64,000 nt of DNA from Spirochaeta isovalerica (GCF_014207565.1 NZ_JACHGJ010000004.1:186001-250000), one strand, 5' to 3'; counted from the stretch's first letter, positions 52,416-60,328 are shown. Program-made: numbers and translations. The notes: generated by a model not told the origin, from the sequence alone.

Positions 52416-52466
52416 CAAGCCTCCATATTCGGAGGCTTGCCAAAGACTGCGATCATTTGAGCAGTC
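52416..52466. repeat. Double-hairpin element (third copy)
   Basis: First stem CAAGCCTCC/GGAGGCTTG (52416-52424/52431-52439), spacer CCAAA, second stem GACTGC/GCAGTC (52445-52450/52461-52466) with loop GATCATTTGA. The 3' part TTGCCAAAGACTGCGATC then ATTTGAGC matches the copy at 36990-37014 (TTGCCGATGACGCGATC then CTCTGAGC). The first stem differs in sequence but keeps shape. Confidence 0.75.
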
Positions 52467-52505
52467 GTCCTTCTTGATAATAATGATTCCGTGTAATGTG
52501 AAGAA

Positions 52506-53237
52506 TCACTTTGCAGACCAGTGCTGCCGTCTGGTTTCATACATCAATATCCCCGCAGCAACGGAAACATTGAGAGAATCGACATGACCTTCCGTGGGAA
52601 TCTTGATAAATCCGTCACAGTTTTCCCGGACAATCCGGCTCATCCCCGAGCCTTCGCTGCCCATGACAATGGCGGTTCTGCCTTTCAGCTTCAGATTGTA
52701 ACAGGCCTCCCCTTCCATATGGGCTCCGTAAATCCAGAAACCGCTTTCCCCCAGCTGCTTCATGGCTCTTGTCAGATTGGAGACAGTCGCGACGGGAACC
52801 CAGTTATTGGCTCCGACTGAGATTTTTGAAACGACAGCGTTATCCGATGCGGAACGCCTCGAGGGAATGATCACCAGATCGGCATCGAACTGATCGGCCG
52901 ATCTCAGAATGGCAGCGTAATTGTGAACATCGGTTATGCCGTCGAGAATCACCACGAGGGCATTGTCCTTATCAAAAGTCCGGAGGAAAGAATCGAGATC
53001 CACATCGGTCGAACTGCCGCCGGTTTTTTTCCCGTAGAGGGCGAATCCCTTATGTCCGGGACATTTTTTATCCATTTCCTCGCCACTGATCGACTCGACT
53101 CGTACCGAAGCCTTTCCGGCAAGCTCTCTCAGCTGATCAATTCTTTTGTTCTTTCGTGAGAGAAACAGTGTCCCTTCAAAGTTCTTCTTTTTCAGAGCTT
53201 CCTCTACTCCGTGGAAACCAGTTATATATTCGCTCAT
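52506..53237 (-). CDS. rlmB: 23S rRNA 2'-O-ribose methyltransferase (TrmH/RlmB family)
   Basis: 243 residues. SpoU-type SAM-dependent methylase with the knotted C-terminal domain: ILDGITDVHNYAAILRSA, VMGSEGSGMSR and DSLNVSVAAGILMYE. N-terminal L30e-like substrate-binding domain begins GFHGVEEALKKK. Its target is likely G2251. Its start overlaps the end of the upstream 138-residue protein gene by 4 bases. Its last 30 bases recur just downstream (see 52385-52414). RNA target is inferred. Confidence 0.9.
   Translation of the reverse strand: MSEYITGFHGVEEALKKKNFEGTLFLSRKNKRIDQLRELAGKASVRVESISGEEMDKKCPGHKGFALYGKKTGGSSTDVDLDSFLRTFDKDNALVVILDGITDVHNYAAILRSADQFDADLVIIPSRRSASDNAVVSKISVGANNWVPVATVSNLTRAMKQLGESGFWIYGAHMEGEACYNLKLKGRTAIVMGSEGSGMSRIVRENCDGFIKIPTEGHVDSLNVSVAAGILMYETRRQHWSAK
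52513..52542. repeat. 30-bp direct repeat, copy 2 (rlmB 3' coding end)
   Basis: Encodes codons for METRRQHWSA near the rlmB stop. Partner of 52385-52414, 128 bases apart; the 98 bases between them hold the double-hairpin element. Confidence 0.7.
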
Positions 53238-53650
53238 TCCGATCCGTATTCCTTTTTCTGATCCACAATTCCGTCGAAGTCGGTATCACGTTCATAGGAT
53301 TTCATAAACATCCCTTTGTATAGATGAACCCAGATATCGATCTTGCCGTCTCCGTTGGAGTCAATTTCCTGTCTTTCCAGGCCTTCTTCGCCGTAAAAAT
53401 AATAAGTATCGATTAAACCGTCCAGATCAAAATCATATTCCTCGTAATCGGTTCTGCCTTCGGAATCGAAGCGTATGACCCGGTCGACTACGCCATTGTA
53501 ATCGGAATCCACCGTAATCTTCATATGACCGTCGGCAAAATCTTCTATCCACTTGTCAGCCTCCCCGTCGTCATTCGTGTCATAGGCACTGACAGCCTGA
53601 CAGACAAGCGGAGTCGACAGAAAGAATAAAAGATATAAAATATTTTTCAT
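53234..53650 (-). CDS. Exported protein with five DxDxDG-type calcium-binding repeats
   Basis: 138 residues. Signal peptide ILYLLFFLSTPLVCQAVSA, then five loops of EF-hand-like form: DTNDDGEADKW, DSDYNGVVDRV, DFDLDGLIDTYY, DSNGDGKIDIW and DTDFDGIVDQK, spaced 20-27 residues apart. They resemble thrombospondin type-3 or dockerin-like calcium repeats with aromatic interspersions. Probably periplasmic or surface-bound and calcium-stabilised. Overlaps rlmB by 4 bases. Confidence 0.82.
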   Translation of the reverse strand: MKNILYLLFFLSTPLVCQAVSAYDTNDDGEADKWIEDFADGHMKITVDSDYNGVVDRVIRFDSEGRTDYEEYDFDLDGLIDTYYFYGEEGLERQEIDSNGDGKIDIWVHLYKGMFMKSYERDTDFDGIVDQKKEYGSE

Positions 53651-53694
53651 ATAAACTGCACCTCATGACTATTTTCGGCATATGGGAAATTTCC

Positions 53695-53736
53695 TTGACA
53701 TCACCTATTATTTAGATTATTTTCTAAATATCTAAA
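53695..53736 (+). promoter_or_regulatory. Promoter and operator of sdpR-sdpI
   Basis: TTGACA (53695-53700), 17-base spacer, TATTTT (53718-53723). The -10 is inside TATTTAGATTATTTTCTAA (53709-53727), two bases before ATCTAA (53730-53735). A dyad TTTAGAT (53711-53717)/ATCTAAA (53730-53736) spans it. Expected to be the autoregulatory site of the ArsR-type repressor; matches 51418-51458. Confidence 0.8.
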
Positions 53737-53753
53737 CCTAGAGGGAGACAGAT

Positions 53754-54023
53754 ATGAACGATTTGTTCAAAGCCCTGGCTGATCCGACGAGAAGAGCTAT
53801 ACTCGACGAGCTGAAAAAGGGTGACAAGAATGCCGGGGAAATACGGGACTGTTTCAATATTACCGGCGCCTCTATCAGCCATCACATGTCCATTCTTCAC
53901 AATGCCGGACTGGTTCTGAGGGAAAGGCAGGGGCAGCAGATTATCTATTCTCTCAATACAACGGTCTTTCAGCAGCTGATCGAATGGATTTATAATATAA
54001 AAGGAGAATCAGATGAAAATTAA
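53754..54023 (+). CDS. sdpR: ArsR/SdpR-family transcriptional autorepressor
   Basis: 89 residues. Winged helix-turn-helix: ALADPTRRAILDELKKGDKN, recognition region ISHHMSILHNAGLV and wing REGQQ-like RERQGQQIIYSL. In Bacillus SdpR represses its own operon with SdpI and is released when the SdpC toxin engages SdpI at the membrane. Here it overlaps sdpI by 11 bases, with GAGGGAG 7 bases upstream of its ATG. No sdpABC toxin genes are present, so the signal may be a foreign toxin or envelope stress. Confidence 0.88.
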   Translation: MNDLFKALADPTRRAILDELKKGDKNAGEIRDCFNITGASISHHMSILHNAGLVLRERQGQQIIYSLNTTVFQQLIEWIYNIKGESDEN

Positions 54024-54651
54024 TAAATTCATCCTGGCGCTTATAGTGCTTTCGATGGCGGGAACAGCGGTTATATACGGGAGTCTTCCGGAGAGAATCG
54101 CTCTCCACTTTAATATCAACGGAGAGGTAGACCGGTGGGGAGGACGGGCTTCCATATGGATAACAGCCTCTATCCCCCTGGCTGTTTATCTGCTTCTGCT
54201 CTTTGTTCCCCGGATCGATCCCCGCCGGGACAGCTACAGTAAACACACGAGAGGCTACGCCATCCTCGCCAATACCATCACTCTCTTTCTCATCGGACTG
54301 AACTGGTTTACCATCCTCTATTCCCTGGGATATGACTTAAGCGTTCAAATGTATGTTCTTTCGGGAATCGGCATTCTCTTTATGATCATAGGCAACCATC
54401 TTCCCAATGCCAGGCAGAACTACACTTTTGGAATCAGAACGCCCTGGACTCTGGCCGATGAGACAAGCTGGGTAAAAACCCATAGGCTCGGGGGAATCGG
54501 ATTTGTCGCGACAGGAGTAATTGCCATTGTAGCGGCCTGGCTTCCCGGTCTTTTCGCTTTCATCATTTTTCTGACAGCATTGGTTATCCTGCTCGCGCTG
54601 ATCTTCATCTACTCCTACCTTGTATTTAAAAGACAGAGGGCCGGGAGATGA
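54013..54651 (+). CDS. sdpI: SdpI/YfhL family immunity-type membrane protein
   Basis: 212 residues. About six transmembrane segments. DUF1648-like opening (PERIALHFNINGEVDRWGGR, which is the hallmark segment), then the SdpI part with NHLPNARQNYTFGIRTPWTL. In Bacillus SdpI is the immunity protein and signal sensor for SdpC. The end overlaps dtd by 4 bases, so dtd may be read from the same promoter. Confidence 0.9.
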   Translation: MKINKFILALIVLSMAGTAVIYGSLPERIALHFNINGEVDRWGGRASIWITASIPLAVYLLLLFVPRIDPRRDSYSKHTRGYAILANTITLFLIGLNWFTILYSLGYDLSVQMYVLSGIGILFMIIGNHLPNARQNYTFGIRTPWTLADETSWVKTHRLGGIGFVATGVIAIVAAWLPGLFAFIIFLTALVILLALIFIYSYLVFKRQRAGR

Positions 54652-55100
54652 GGGTTGTCATTCAGCGGGTGTCCCGCGCTTCTGTTGAAATCGAAGGCAG
54701 GACCAAAGGTCAAATCGGAAAGGGTCTGCTTCTCTTTGCGGGAGTCGGTCCTGAGGATAAGGAAGAGGATGCCCGCTGGCTGGCGTCCAAGATTACAACC
54801 ATGAGGATTTTCGAAGACGGCGGTGGTAAAATGAATTTGTCTGTGAAAGATGTGGAGGGCGATATTCTTCTAATCAGCCAGTTTACTCTCTACGCTTCGA
54901 CCCGAAAGGGAAACCGCCCCTCCTTTAACGGCTCTGCTCCACCGGAAGTCGCTGTTCCTCTTTACGACATTTTTCATAGGGAACTGACAGGGATTATGGG
55001 TAAGGATGTTCCCTCGGGAGAATTCGGCGCCCATATGAATATTGACCTGCGCAATGACGGTCCGGTAACGATTATAATGGACAGCAGAGAAAGGAAATAA
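54648..55100 (+). CDS. dtd: D-aminoacyl-tRNA deacylase
   Basis: 150 residues. Removes D-amino acids from mischarged tRNA. Motifs are MRVVIQRVSRASVEIEG, LISQFTLYASTRKGNRPSF and NDGPVTIIMDS (the Gly-cisPro pair region). Overlaps sdpI upstream and lies 2 bases before the radical SAM gene. Confidence 0.96.
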   Translation: MRVVIQRVSRASVEIEGRTKGQIGKGLLLFAGVGPEDKEEDARWLASKITTMRIFEDGGGKMNLSVKDVEGDILLISQFTLYASTRKGNRPSFNGSAPPEVAVPLYDIFHRELTGIMGKDVPSGEFGAHMNIDLRNDGPVTIIMDSRERK

Positions 55101-55102
55101 TT

Positions 55103-56119
55103 TTGACAGAAGCTCTGTATTACGAGAAAAAGAAGAACGGTTCGGTCCGCTGCCGCCTGTGCCCCCACAACTGCCTGATTGAAAAAGGGGAAAAGGGGTT
55201 CTGCGGCGTCCGGAGAAACGACGGCGGCACTCTATACGCTCTGACCGACAGCCGCGTGATTTCCGTCGCCTGCGATCCGGTTGAAAAAAAACCACTCTAC
55301 CATTTTCTTCCCGGCTCGCAGGCCTTCTCCCTGGGAGGTTTGGGATGCAATCTCATTTGCCGCCATTGCCAGAACCATGAAATATCCCAGACGAGAGACG
55401 ACCGGGCCATAGACAGTCTTTACACTCTTGAACCGGCTAAGATTGTCAGAGAGGCGCTGGCCCGCAATTGCGCCATGATCGCCTGGACATACAACGAGCC
55501 GACGATCTGGTATGAATATATTAAATCCACCTCTCTTCTGGCGAGGAAAGCCGGAATCAAAACGGTTCTGATAACCAATGGCGTTATCAACAGAGAACCT
55601 CTGGAAGAACTTCTGCCGTTGATCGATGCCTACCGGGTCGATATAAAGGGATTCAGCAATGAATTTTACAGAGATCTGACAGGCTTTCCCTTTCTGGAAA
55701 TTGTAAAGAAAAGCATCGAAACGGCTTACGCACAAGGCGTACACATCGAACTGGTTACAAATATCATCCCCGGTATGAACGATCGGGAAGAAGAGATCGA
55801 TCAGTTGATTTCCTGGATAAAAACCGGCCTTTCCCCCGCAGTTCCCTGGCACGTTACCGCTTACCATCCGGCCTATAAAATGAACAGACAGGCCACACAG
55901 GCTTCGTCTCTGGAAAAAATACGAAACCGCGGACTTGAGGCGGGTCTGAAACATATTTATCTGGGCAATGTGTACAGCGATTCCGGTTCGGATACATTCT
56001 GCCCCTCATGCGGCTCGACTCTGATCCGCCGGACGGGTATGGCCATAAGGGAAAATATCATGGAAAAAGACTGCTGTCCCCAATGCGGACATAAACTGGA
56101 AATGTTTCAATATGTATAA
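55103..56119 (+). CDS. Radical SAM enzyme, AmmeMemoRadiSam / PflA-like
   Basis: 338 residues from a TTG start (AAGGAAATAATT upstream). N-terminal cysteine pair CRLCPHNCLI and CGVR (auxiliary cluster), radical SAM motif GCNLICRHCQN (CxxxCxxC), and a C-terminal zinc ribbon FCPSCGS and CCPQCGH. Matches the AmmeMemoRadiSam enzyme AmrS. The usual partners (AmrA/AMMECR1 and AmrB/MEMO1) are not in the window, so it is an orphan here or they lie elsewhere. Substrate unknown. Overlap and spacing put it with dtd. Confidence 0.88.
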   Translation: MTEALYYEKKKNGSVRCRLCPHNCLIEKGEKGFCGVRRNDGGTLYALTDSRVISVACDPVEKKPLYHFLPGSQAFSLGGLGCNLICRHCQNHEISQTRDDRAIDSLYTLEPAKIVREALARNCAMIAWTYNEPTIWYEYIKSTSLLARKAGIKTVLITNGVINREPLEELLPLIDAYRVDIKGFSNEFYRDLTGFPFLEIVKKSIETAYAQGVHIELVTNIIPGMNDREEEIDQLISWIKTGLSPAVPWHVTAYHPAYKMNRQATQASSLEKIRNRGLEAGLKHIYLGNVYSDSGSDTFCPSCGSTLIRRTGMAIRENIMEKDCCPQCGHKLEMFQYV

Positions 56120-56136
56120 TTTCTCTGACACGAGCT

Positions 56137-56165
56137 TTGATTTTTTGCATTTTTGATAGTACTAT
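56137..56165 (+). promoter_or_regulatory. Promoter of the 60-residue gene, probable leaderless start
   Basis: TTGATT (56137-56142), 17-base spacer, TACTAT (56160-56165), then 6 bases to the ATG at 56172 with no Shine-Dalgarno. Confidence 0.6.
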
Positions 56166-56171
56166 ACATTC

Positions 56172-56354
56172 ATGGATATCAAAAAGTACAAAAGAATGTA
56201 TGACGAAATATGGCCCTATGCCCAAACATTCAAGCTTGACCTGAAGCAGGAGTGTCTGAACAAAGGGATTCCAGAAACGCTTATTGATAAGTTTATGAAA
56301 GCCGACAGCCAAATCGATTTCCTGACGGAAATAGACGATAAATTCAGACGCTGA
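56172..56354 (+). CDS. 60-residue protein of unknown function
   Basis: MDIKKYKRMYDEIWPYAQTF opening, charged, probably helical throughout; no known domain. It converges with the GNAT gene (11-base overlap). A well-formed promoter ends 6 bases from the ATG, which supports it being expressed, probably as a leaderless transcript. Function unknown. Confidence 0.6.
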   Translation: MDIKKYKRMYDEIWPYAQTFKLDLKQECLNKGIPETLIDKFMKADSQIDFLTEIDDKFRR

Positions 56355-56835
56355 TTATTTTTTCCCAGTATCCCACATCGATCCATCTACCGAACTTGAA
56401 ACCGACCTCATGGAAATGACCGCATTTTGTAAAACCCGATTTCTCATGGAGTCCCGAGCTGCCGTCATTGGGAAGAGCGATGACCCCGTATAGACAGTGG
56501 AACCCCCGTTCCTCCATGTTTTTTATAAGGTGATTGTATATCTTCGAACCGACACCCCTGCCTGTCCAGTCTCTGTGGACATAAACCGTGAGTTCGGCGG
56601 AAAACCGGTATGCAGACCTGACCCGCCAGGGTGAAGCGTAGGCATAGGCAATGACATTTCCATCCTCTTCGAGAACGAACCAGGGGTGAGTTGATGTTAT
56701 CTTTTCAATACGCCCGGCCATCTCTTCTTCCGATACAGTCTCCTCTTCGAAAGTGATTACCGTATCGGTCACATAGTAATTGTATATGCCGCAAATGGAT
56801 CGGGCGTCTGTCAGTTCAACAGATCTTATATTCAT
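56344..56835 (-). CDS. GNAT N-acetyltransferase, phosphinothricin-acetyltransferase-like
   Basis: 163 residues. Acetyl-CoA binding region near RDWTGRGVGSKIYNHLI (the RxxGxGxxL-type loop), N-terminal YNYYVTDTVITFEEE block and HEKSGFTKCGHFHEVGFKFG typical of the PAT/YwnH group. These acetylate amino acids or antibiotic analogues. Starts at MNIRSVELTD (56835). No neighbours suggest a substrate. Confidence 0.9.
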   Translation of the reverse strand: MNIRSVELTDARSICGIYNYYVTDTVITFEEETVSEEEMAGRIEKITSTHPWFVLEEDGNVIAYAYASPWRVRSAYRFSAELTVYVHRDWTGRGVGSKIYNHLIKNMEERGFHCLYGVIALPNDGSSGLHEKSGFTKCGHFHEVGFKFGRWIDVGYWEKIISV

Positions 56836-56856
56836 AAAGAATACTTTAAATGAAAA

Positions 56857-57204
56857 TCAATTGAAGTAGAAGACCATATTATCGTCATTCTGATCGGAGT
56901 TTGTTCTGTAAGCCATGGACATTACATTTTCAAGATCCAGTTTCGCATAAACGGCTCCGAGCTGCTCCTTGGTCTCATACATGCGCAGCGATTTCTTTTT
57001 ATCTTTCAGATACCGCTGAAAAAATACGAGGGAGCCTGCAGCTTCTTCATTGAGATGTTTTATATTGGATAGATCAAGTATGACCAGATTGTGCTCTTCC
57101 GATTCCTGATAGAGAGATTCCAGGGTGTTGTAGAGATGGCTTCTGTTCAAATCGTTTCCGTTAAATATAACAACTAACAGATCATTCAGTTTAACGCTTT
57201 TCAT
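56857..57204 (-). CDS. STAS-domain protein
   Basis: 115 residues. Anti-sigma antagonist-like fold: LVILDLSNIKHLNEEAAGSL where the phosphorylatable Ser would be, then KKKSLRMYETKEQL. The usual Ser after the DLS motif appears to be Glu, so it may be constitutive or act as a structural STAS protein. Lies 21 bases before the GNAT gene. Confidence 0.75.
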   Translation of the reverse strand: MKSVKLNDLLVVIFNGNDLNRSHLYNTLESLYQESEEHNLVILDLSNIKHLNEEAAGSLVFFQRYLKDKKKSLRMYETKEQLGAVYAKLDLENVMSMAYRTNSDQNDDNMVFYFN

Positions 57205-57387
57205 CCTGTCCTCCTTAAAAAGGTTCTAATAATTAATAAGCAAATTTCATACCATCCTTTAAAGTCCCATCAGTGGCATCTAGAGAAGCAAATAGAGGGA
57301 AATGTGCAACCAATTCATACAGGGAAGAGCAAAATCAGCAATTATTCTTGACAGAGAGAGTCATTATGACACACATTTTCATACTGG

Positions 57388-58242
57388 TTAAAAAAAGAGG
57401 GATCGAAATAGCCCGATATCCCTTGACCGGATGCTGTTTATTTCCAGAGATTCTTCAAGCGAGATAATTCTGAAGTTCATATATTCTCCGGGAGAAAACT
57501 GGGCGACCTTGTCCAGATCGGCGGATATGACCTGAAAGATGCGGGGATAGCCGCCTACGGTCTGGCGGTGATAGAGCAGGATGATGGGACCGCCGGGCGT
57601 ATACTGAATTGTTCCGTCGGATACAGCGTCAGAGACCATGTTCCCCCTTGCCGGGTAGCTGTTGCGCTTCCGTTCCAACCGGTACCCCATTTCATTGGAA
57701 TCGCTGCTGATTTTCCAGGGATAGCTGGAAAAGTCTCGAGGGTCGGGAAAAGCTGACGATTCCGGTCCAGGGAGTATACGAATTTTCCCTTCCCTATCGT
57801 AGAAGGTAAAGGAAGCTGAAAAATCCCCTCTGCTCCGCCCCTCCAGTTTCTTCTTTTCTCCGCTATCGGTAACAGCTTTCCAGAGAAAATATGTCCGGAA
57901 TCCTCTCCGGGCTTCGCTCATACGGATATATGTGCCGGCTTTGACATATGCAACCTCGCCGTGGTGAACGACAGTCCTTTGTCCGTCACAATCCAGAAAG
58001 ACGTCTCTGACAGCTCCCGTTATGACAAAACAGAAAGGTTCAAGAACCTTCAGAACAGGCGGAATGATAATTTCCAGGGATTCTTCATAGTCATCACGGC
58101 CGAGCATGATATTTCCCGAAAGTACGGCGAGCCTGTCCATCGGACCGCCCGGAGAAATCCCCACATCCTGAAAACCGAATACAGGAGCTGACCTGAAATA
58201 AACAAGGCCCTGTTCCAGGATTTCAAAGGGTCGTTTCAGCAT
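57388..58242 (-). CDS. pxpC: 5-oxoprolinase subunit C (KipA, biotin-dependent carboxylase-like)
   Basis: 284 residues from the ATG at 58242 (overlapping the pxpA end by 20 bases; an earlier frame start at 58275 is inside pxpA). Motifs are VFGFQDVGISPGGPMDRLAV, VLEPFCFVITGA, and SNEMGYRLERKR. PxpABC hydrolyses 5-oxoproline to glutamate with ATP, detoxifying this glutathione- and protein-derived compound. The C-terminus ends with a run of charged and aromatic residues. Confidence 0.9.
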   Translation of the reverse strand: MLKRPFEILEQGLVYFRSAPVFGFQDVGISPGGPMDRLAVLSGNIMLGRDDYEESLEIIIPPVLKVLEPFCFVITGAVRDVFLDCDGQRTVVHHGEVAYVKAGTYIRMSEARRGFRTYFLWKAVTDSGEKKKLEGRSRGDFSASFTFYDREGKIRILPGPESSAFPDPRDFSSYPWKISSDSNEMGYRLERKRNSYPARGNMVSDAVSDGTIQYTPGGPIILLYHRQTVGGYPRIFQVISADLDKVAQFSPGEYMNFRIISLEESLEINSIRSRDIGLFRSLFF

Positions 58243-58942
58243 GGCGGTATAACCTTTGAGCCAGAACCAGGGCAATGGGAGAGTCGGAGTGGATGCAAAT
58301 TGTTTGAGCCTCTATGGGATAATCTTTTCTCCCTTGAGCCGTAACGGCCCTGACGGAGCCTTTGTTAACCATTTGCTCGTACTGCTCCCAGGCTTCTTCA
58401 ACTGTGGACAGGAAGGCCTCCGGTTCGCTGCGGGGGGTCAACACAAGCCGACGGGTGTTTTCATCCCAGGTATAGGTCCTTTCGGCAAAGGCTTCTTCAA
58501 GTACGGAGATTCCCCTTTTCGCACAGGCAAGGGCAAGGGCTGACCGGGAGGGACACAGGACGCGTTCTATCTCTTTCCCGCGGAACCACATGGCCAGCTG
58601 ATCGGCCAGATCCTGTTCCGATGCCGAAAGGTTGTACAAGGCTCCATGAAGCTTAACAGTGCGGACATCCCCCATAAGCTCCAATTGTTCCTCAAGGGAA
58701 TCGATCAGAGCTTCCCCATCCAGGCTGAGGGCTTTCCGCCCGAAGTTGTCCTTATCGGGAAAGGAAAGATGGGCGCTGATCTCCATCCCCTTTTCTCCGG
58801 CCAGTCTTGAGAAAAAACTGACAGACTCCCGGTCTCCCGCATGACCTCCGCAGGCAATGTTGGCTATGTGGATATGATTCATCAATTCAAGATCCACAGG
58901 ATGAGCGATTCCCCGCTCGCCGATATCGCAATTTATTTTCAT
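58223..58942 (-). CDS. pxpA: 5-oxoprolinase subunit A (LamB/YcsF)
   Basis: 239 residues. Begins MKINCDIGERGIAHPVDLEL with the conserved IANIACGGHAGD segment (metal site), SAHLSFPDKDNFGR and VKLHGALYNLSA. Overlaps pxpB and pxpC at both ends. Confidence 0.93.
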   Translation of the reverse strand: MKINCDIGERGIAHPVDLELMNHIHIANIACGGHAGDRESVSFFSRLAGEKGMEISAHLSFPDKDNFGRKALSLDGEALIDSLEEQLELMGDVRTVKLHGALYNLSASEQDLADQLAMWFRGKEIERVLCPSRSALALACAKRGISVLEEAFAERTYTWDENTRRLVLTPRSEPEAFLSTVEEAWEQYEQMVNKGSVRAVTAQGRKDYPIEAQTICIHSDSPIALVLAQRLYRHAETTL

Positions 58943-59577
58943 AGACGGGAAACCTCACAGAATTTTAGGGTATCCCCCGGACTTAGTTCCTTGAGCAGTT
59001 GAGGATCGGTATACCCGATAATATTCCAGCCTCCCGGTGAATCTTCAGGATATACGCCGGTTTGAGAACCTCCGATACCTACGGATCCGGCGCAGATTTT
59101 CAGACGGGGCGTATCGAGCCGGCGGGTTGCCAGTTTCCTGTCCAAACCGATCAGATACGGGAAATGGGGCCGGAATCCGATCATGGCGACCTGATAGGAG
59201 GGATAGGTGTGGCGTCTGATAATCTGTTTCACTGTCAAACCGGTCAGCCTGGATACGCGGTTCAAATCTTCTCCGCGATAGATAACGGGAATATGAAAAC
59301 TTTTCCCTTTCCCGGAGGATGATTTTGCCTTCCGCAGTTGTGAAGCGATGACCGGCCAGAGCTCCTCTTCCATTACAACGCAATCGGTTTTCAGAGGATC
59401 GAAATGAAATGTAAGGGAACAATAGGAGGGAACGATATCATAAATAGACAGCTCCCCGGGCAGGGAGCTGTTTTTCATAGTTTTATAGAGCTTTAGAATT
59501 CTTCTGCTGGTCTCACGATCAATGCGGTCCCCTATTACGAAAGAGAGCGAACCGTCACCGAGGTTCTGAACATACAT
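58939..59577 (-). CDS. pxpB: 5-oxoprolinase subunit B (KipI)
   Basis: 212 residues. Begins MYVQNLGDGSLSFVIGDRI; conserved core SYCSLTFHFDP, YRGEDLNRVSRLTGL, FRPHFPYLIGL and VGIGGSQTGVYP. First gene of pxpB-pxpA-pxpC. In Bacillus its homologue KipI also inhibits the sporulation kinase KinA; spirochaetes do not sporulate, so only oxoprolinase function is expected. Confidence 0.92.
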   Translation of the reverse strand: MYVQNLGDGSLSFVIGDRIDRETSRRILKLYKTMKNSSLPGELSIYDIVPSYCSLTFHFDPLKTDCVVMEEELWPVIASQLRKAKSSSGKGKSFHIPVIYRGEDLNRVSRLTGLTVKQIIRRHTYPSYQVAMIGFRPHFPYLIGLDRKLATRRLDTPRLKICAGSVGIGGSQTGVYPEDSPGGWNIIGYTDPQLLKELSPGDTLKFCEVSRL

Positions 59578-59599
59578 GAAAAGAATTCTACACGATGCC

Positions 59600-60328
59600 T
59601 TACATACTGTCGAGCAATTCCTGAAGCGGTTCCTTGACGGTGGAAAACTCGATTTGATTTTCCGTACAGAAATCCCGGACAGTCTGTGTTCTGGGACCGG
59701 CGGCCATCTGGAGAACAGTTTCGACCTGTTCCACTGTCAGCCCCCAGTCATAAAGATCGGCAAAGGTGGTTTTGCCTTTCACTTCCGCCAGTTCCGTTTC
59801 ATCGTGATCTTCTGTTTCAGTCAGGACAGTTTCTCCCATATAATCATCGAGCGTCACAGCCCGTTCTTCCGCGATGGCCAGTTCCTCCTCCGTCAAAGCG
59901 CCCTCTTTTCTGAGAATGGCAATGGCGGGACGGGGTAAAGCGGTCGTTACTTCAGGAGTGTAAGGCAGCCCTTTATAGAGGGAGACAAAATAGCGCATGC
60001 TGTCGGTTCCGATTTCCATACCGTCTATAATGCCGAACGTGTCTTCAAACAATTTTATCTGGATAGCGACGGGGTTTTCCTCTGATGACAGACCGAAAGC
60101 CGCGGCGAGCGTATCAACGGGAATAGCGAATGCATTCTCGATATCTTCAAAAGAATAGGATCCCCGTATATCGGCGGGATTATACTCTCCGGCAAAATCT
60201 CCAGTTTCATATCTAACCGGTTCCTTTGAGCTTTCTGTAGCCCAGTAACCCGCTGCGACTGATATGGCGATGCCTCCGATCATGAGAATGATAAACGTCA
60301 AACCGGCTGTCAGACCTTTAATTTTCAT
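59600..60328 (-). CDS. Membrane-anchored protein with two repeated IRG/TF-motif segments
   Basis: 242 residues. N-terminal membrane segment (LTAGLTFIILMIGGIAISVAAGYW), then two related helical units: RGSYSFEDIENAFAIP near residue 55 and GKTTFADLYDWGLTVEQ near residue 187. They share the pattern G-(S/T)-(Y/T)-(S/T)-F-x-D-(I/L). It overlaps the ferredoxin-membrane gene by 11 bases, and similar repeats follow 4Fe-4S membrane proteins in some anaerobes. Probably a partner subunit of that electron-transfer protein. Confidence 0.65.
   Translation of the reverse strand: MKIKGLTAGLTFIILMIGGIAISVAAGYWATESSKEPVRYETGDFAGEYNPADIRGSYSFEDIENAFAIPVDTLAAAFGLSSEENPVAIQIKLFEDTFGIIDGMEIGTDSMRYFVSLYKGLPYTPEVTTALPRPAIAILRKEGALTEEELAIAEERAVTLDDYMGETVLTETEDHDETELAEVKGKTTFADLYDWGLTVEQVETVLQMAAGPRTQTVRDFCTENQIEFSTVKEPLQELLDSM

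Noticed and set aside
52149-52418. Minus-strand frame covering the end of the CPBP gene and the first direct repeat
   Set aside because: Antisense to conserved CPBP motifs and in a different frame from the rlmB-like remnant tail.
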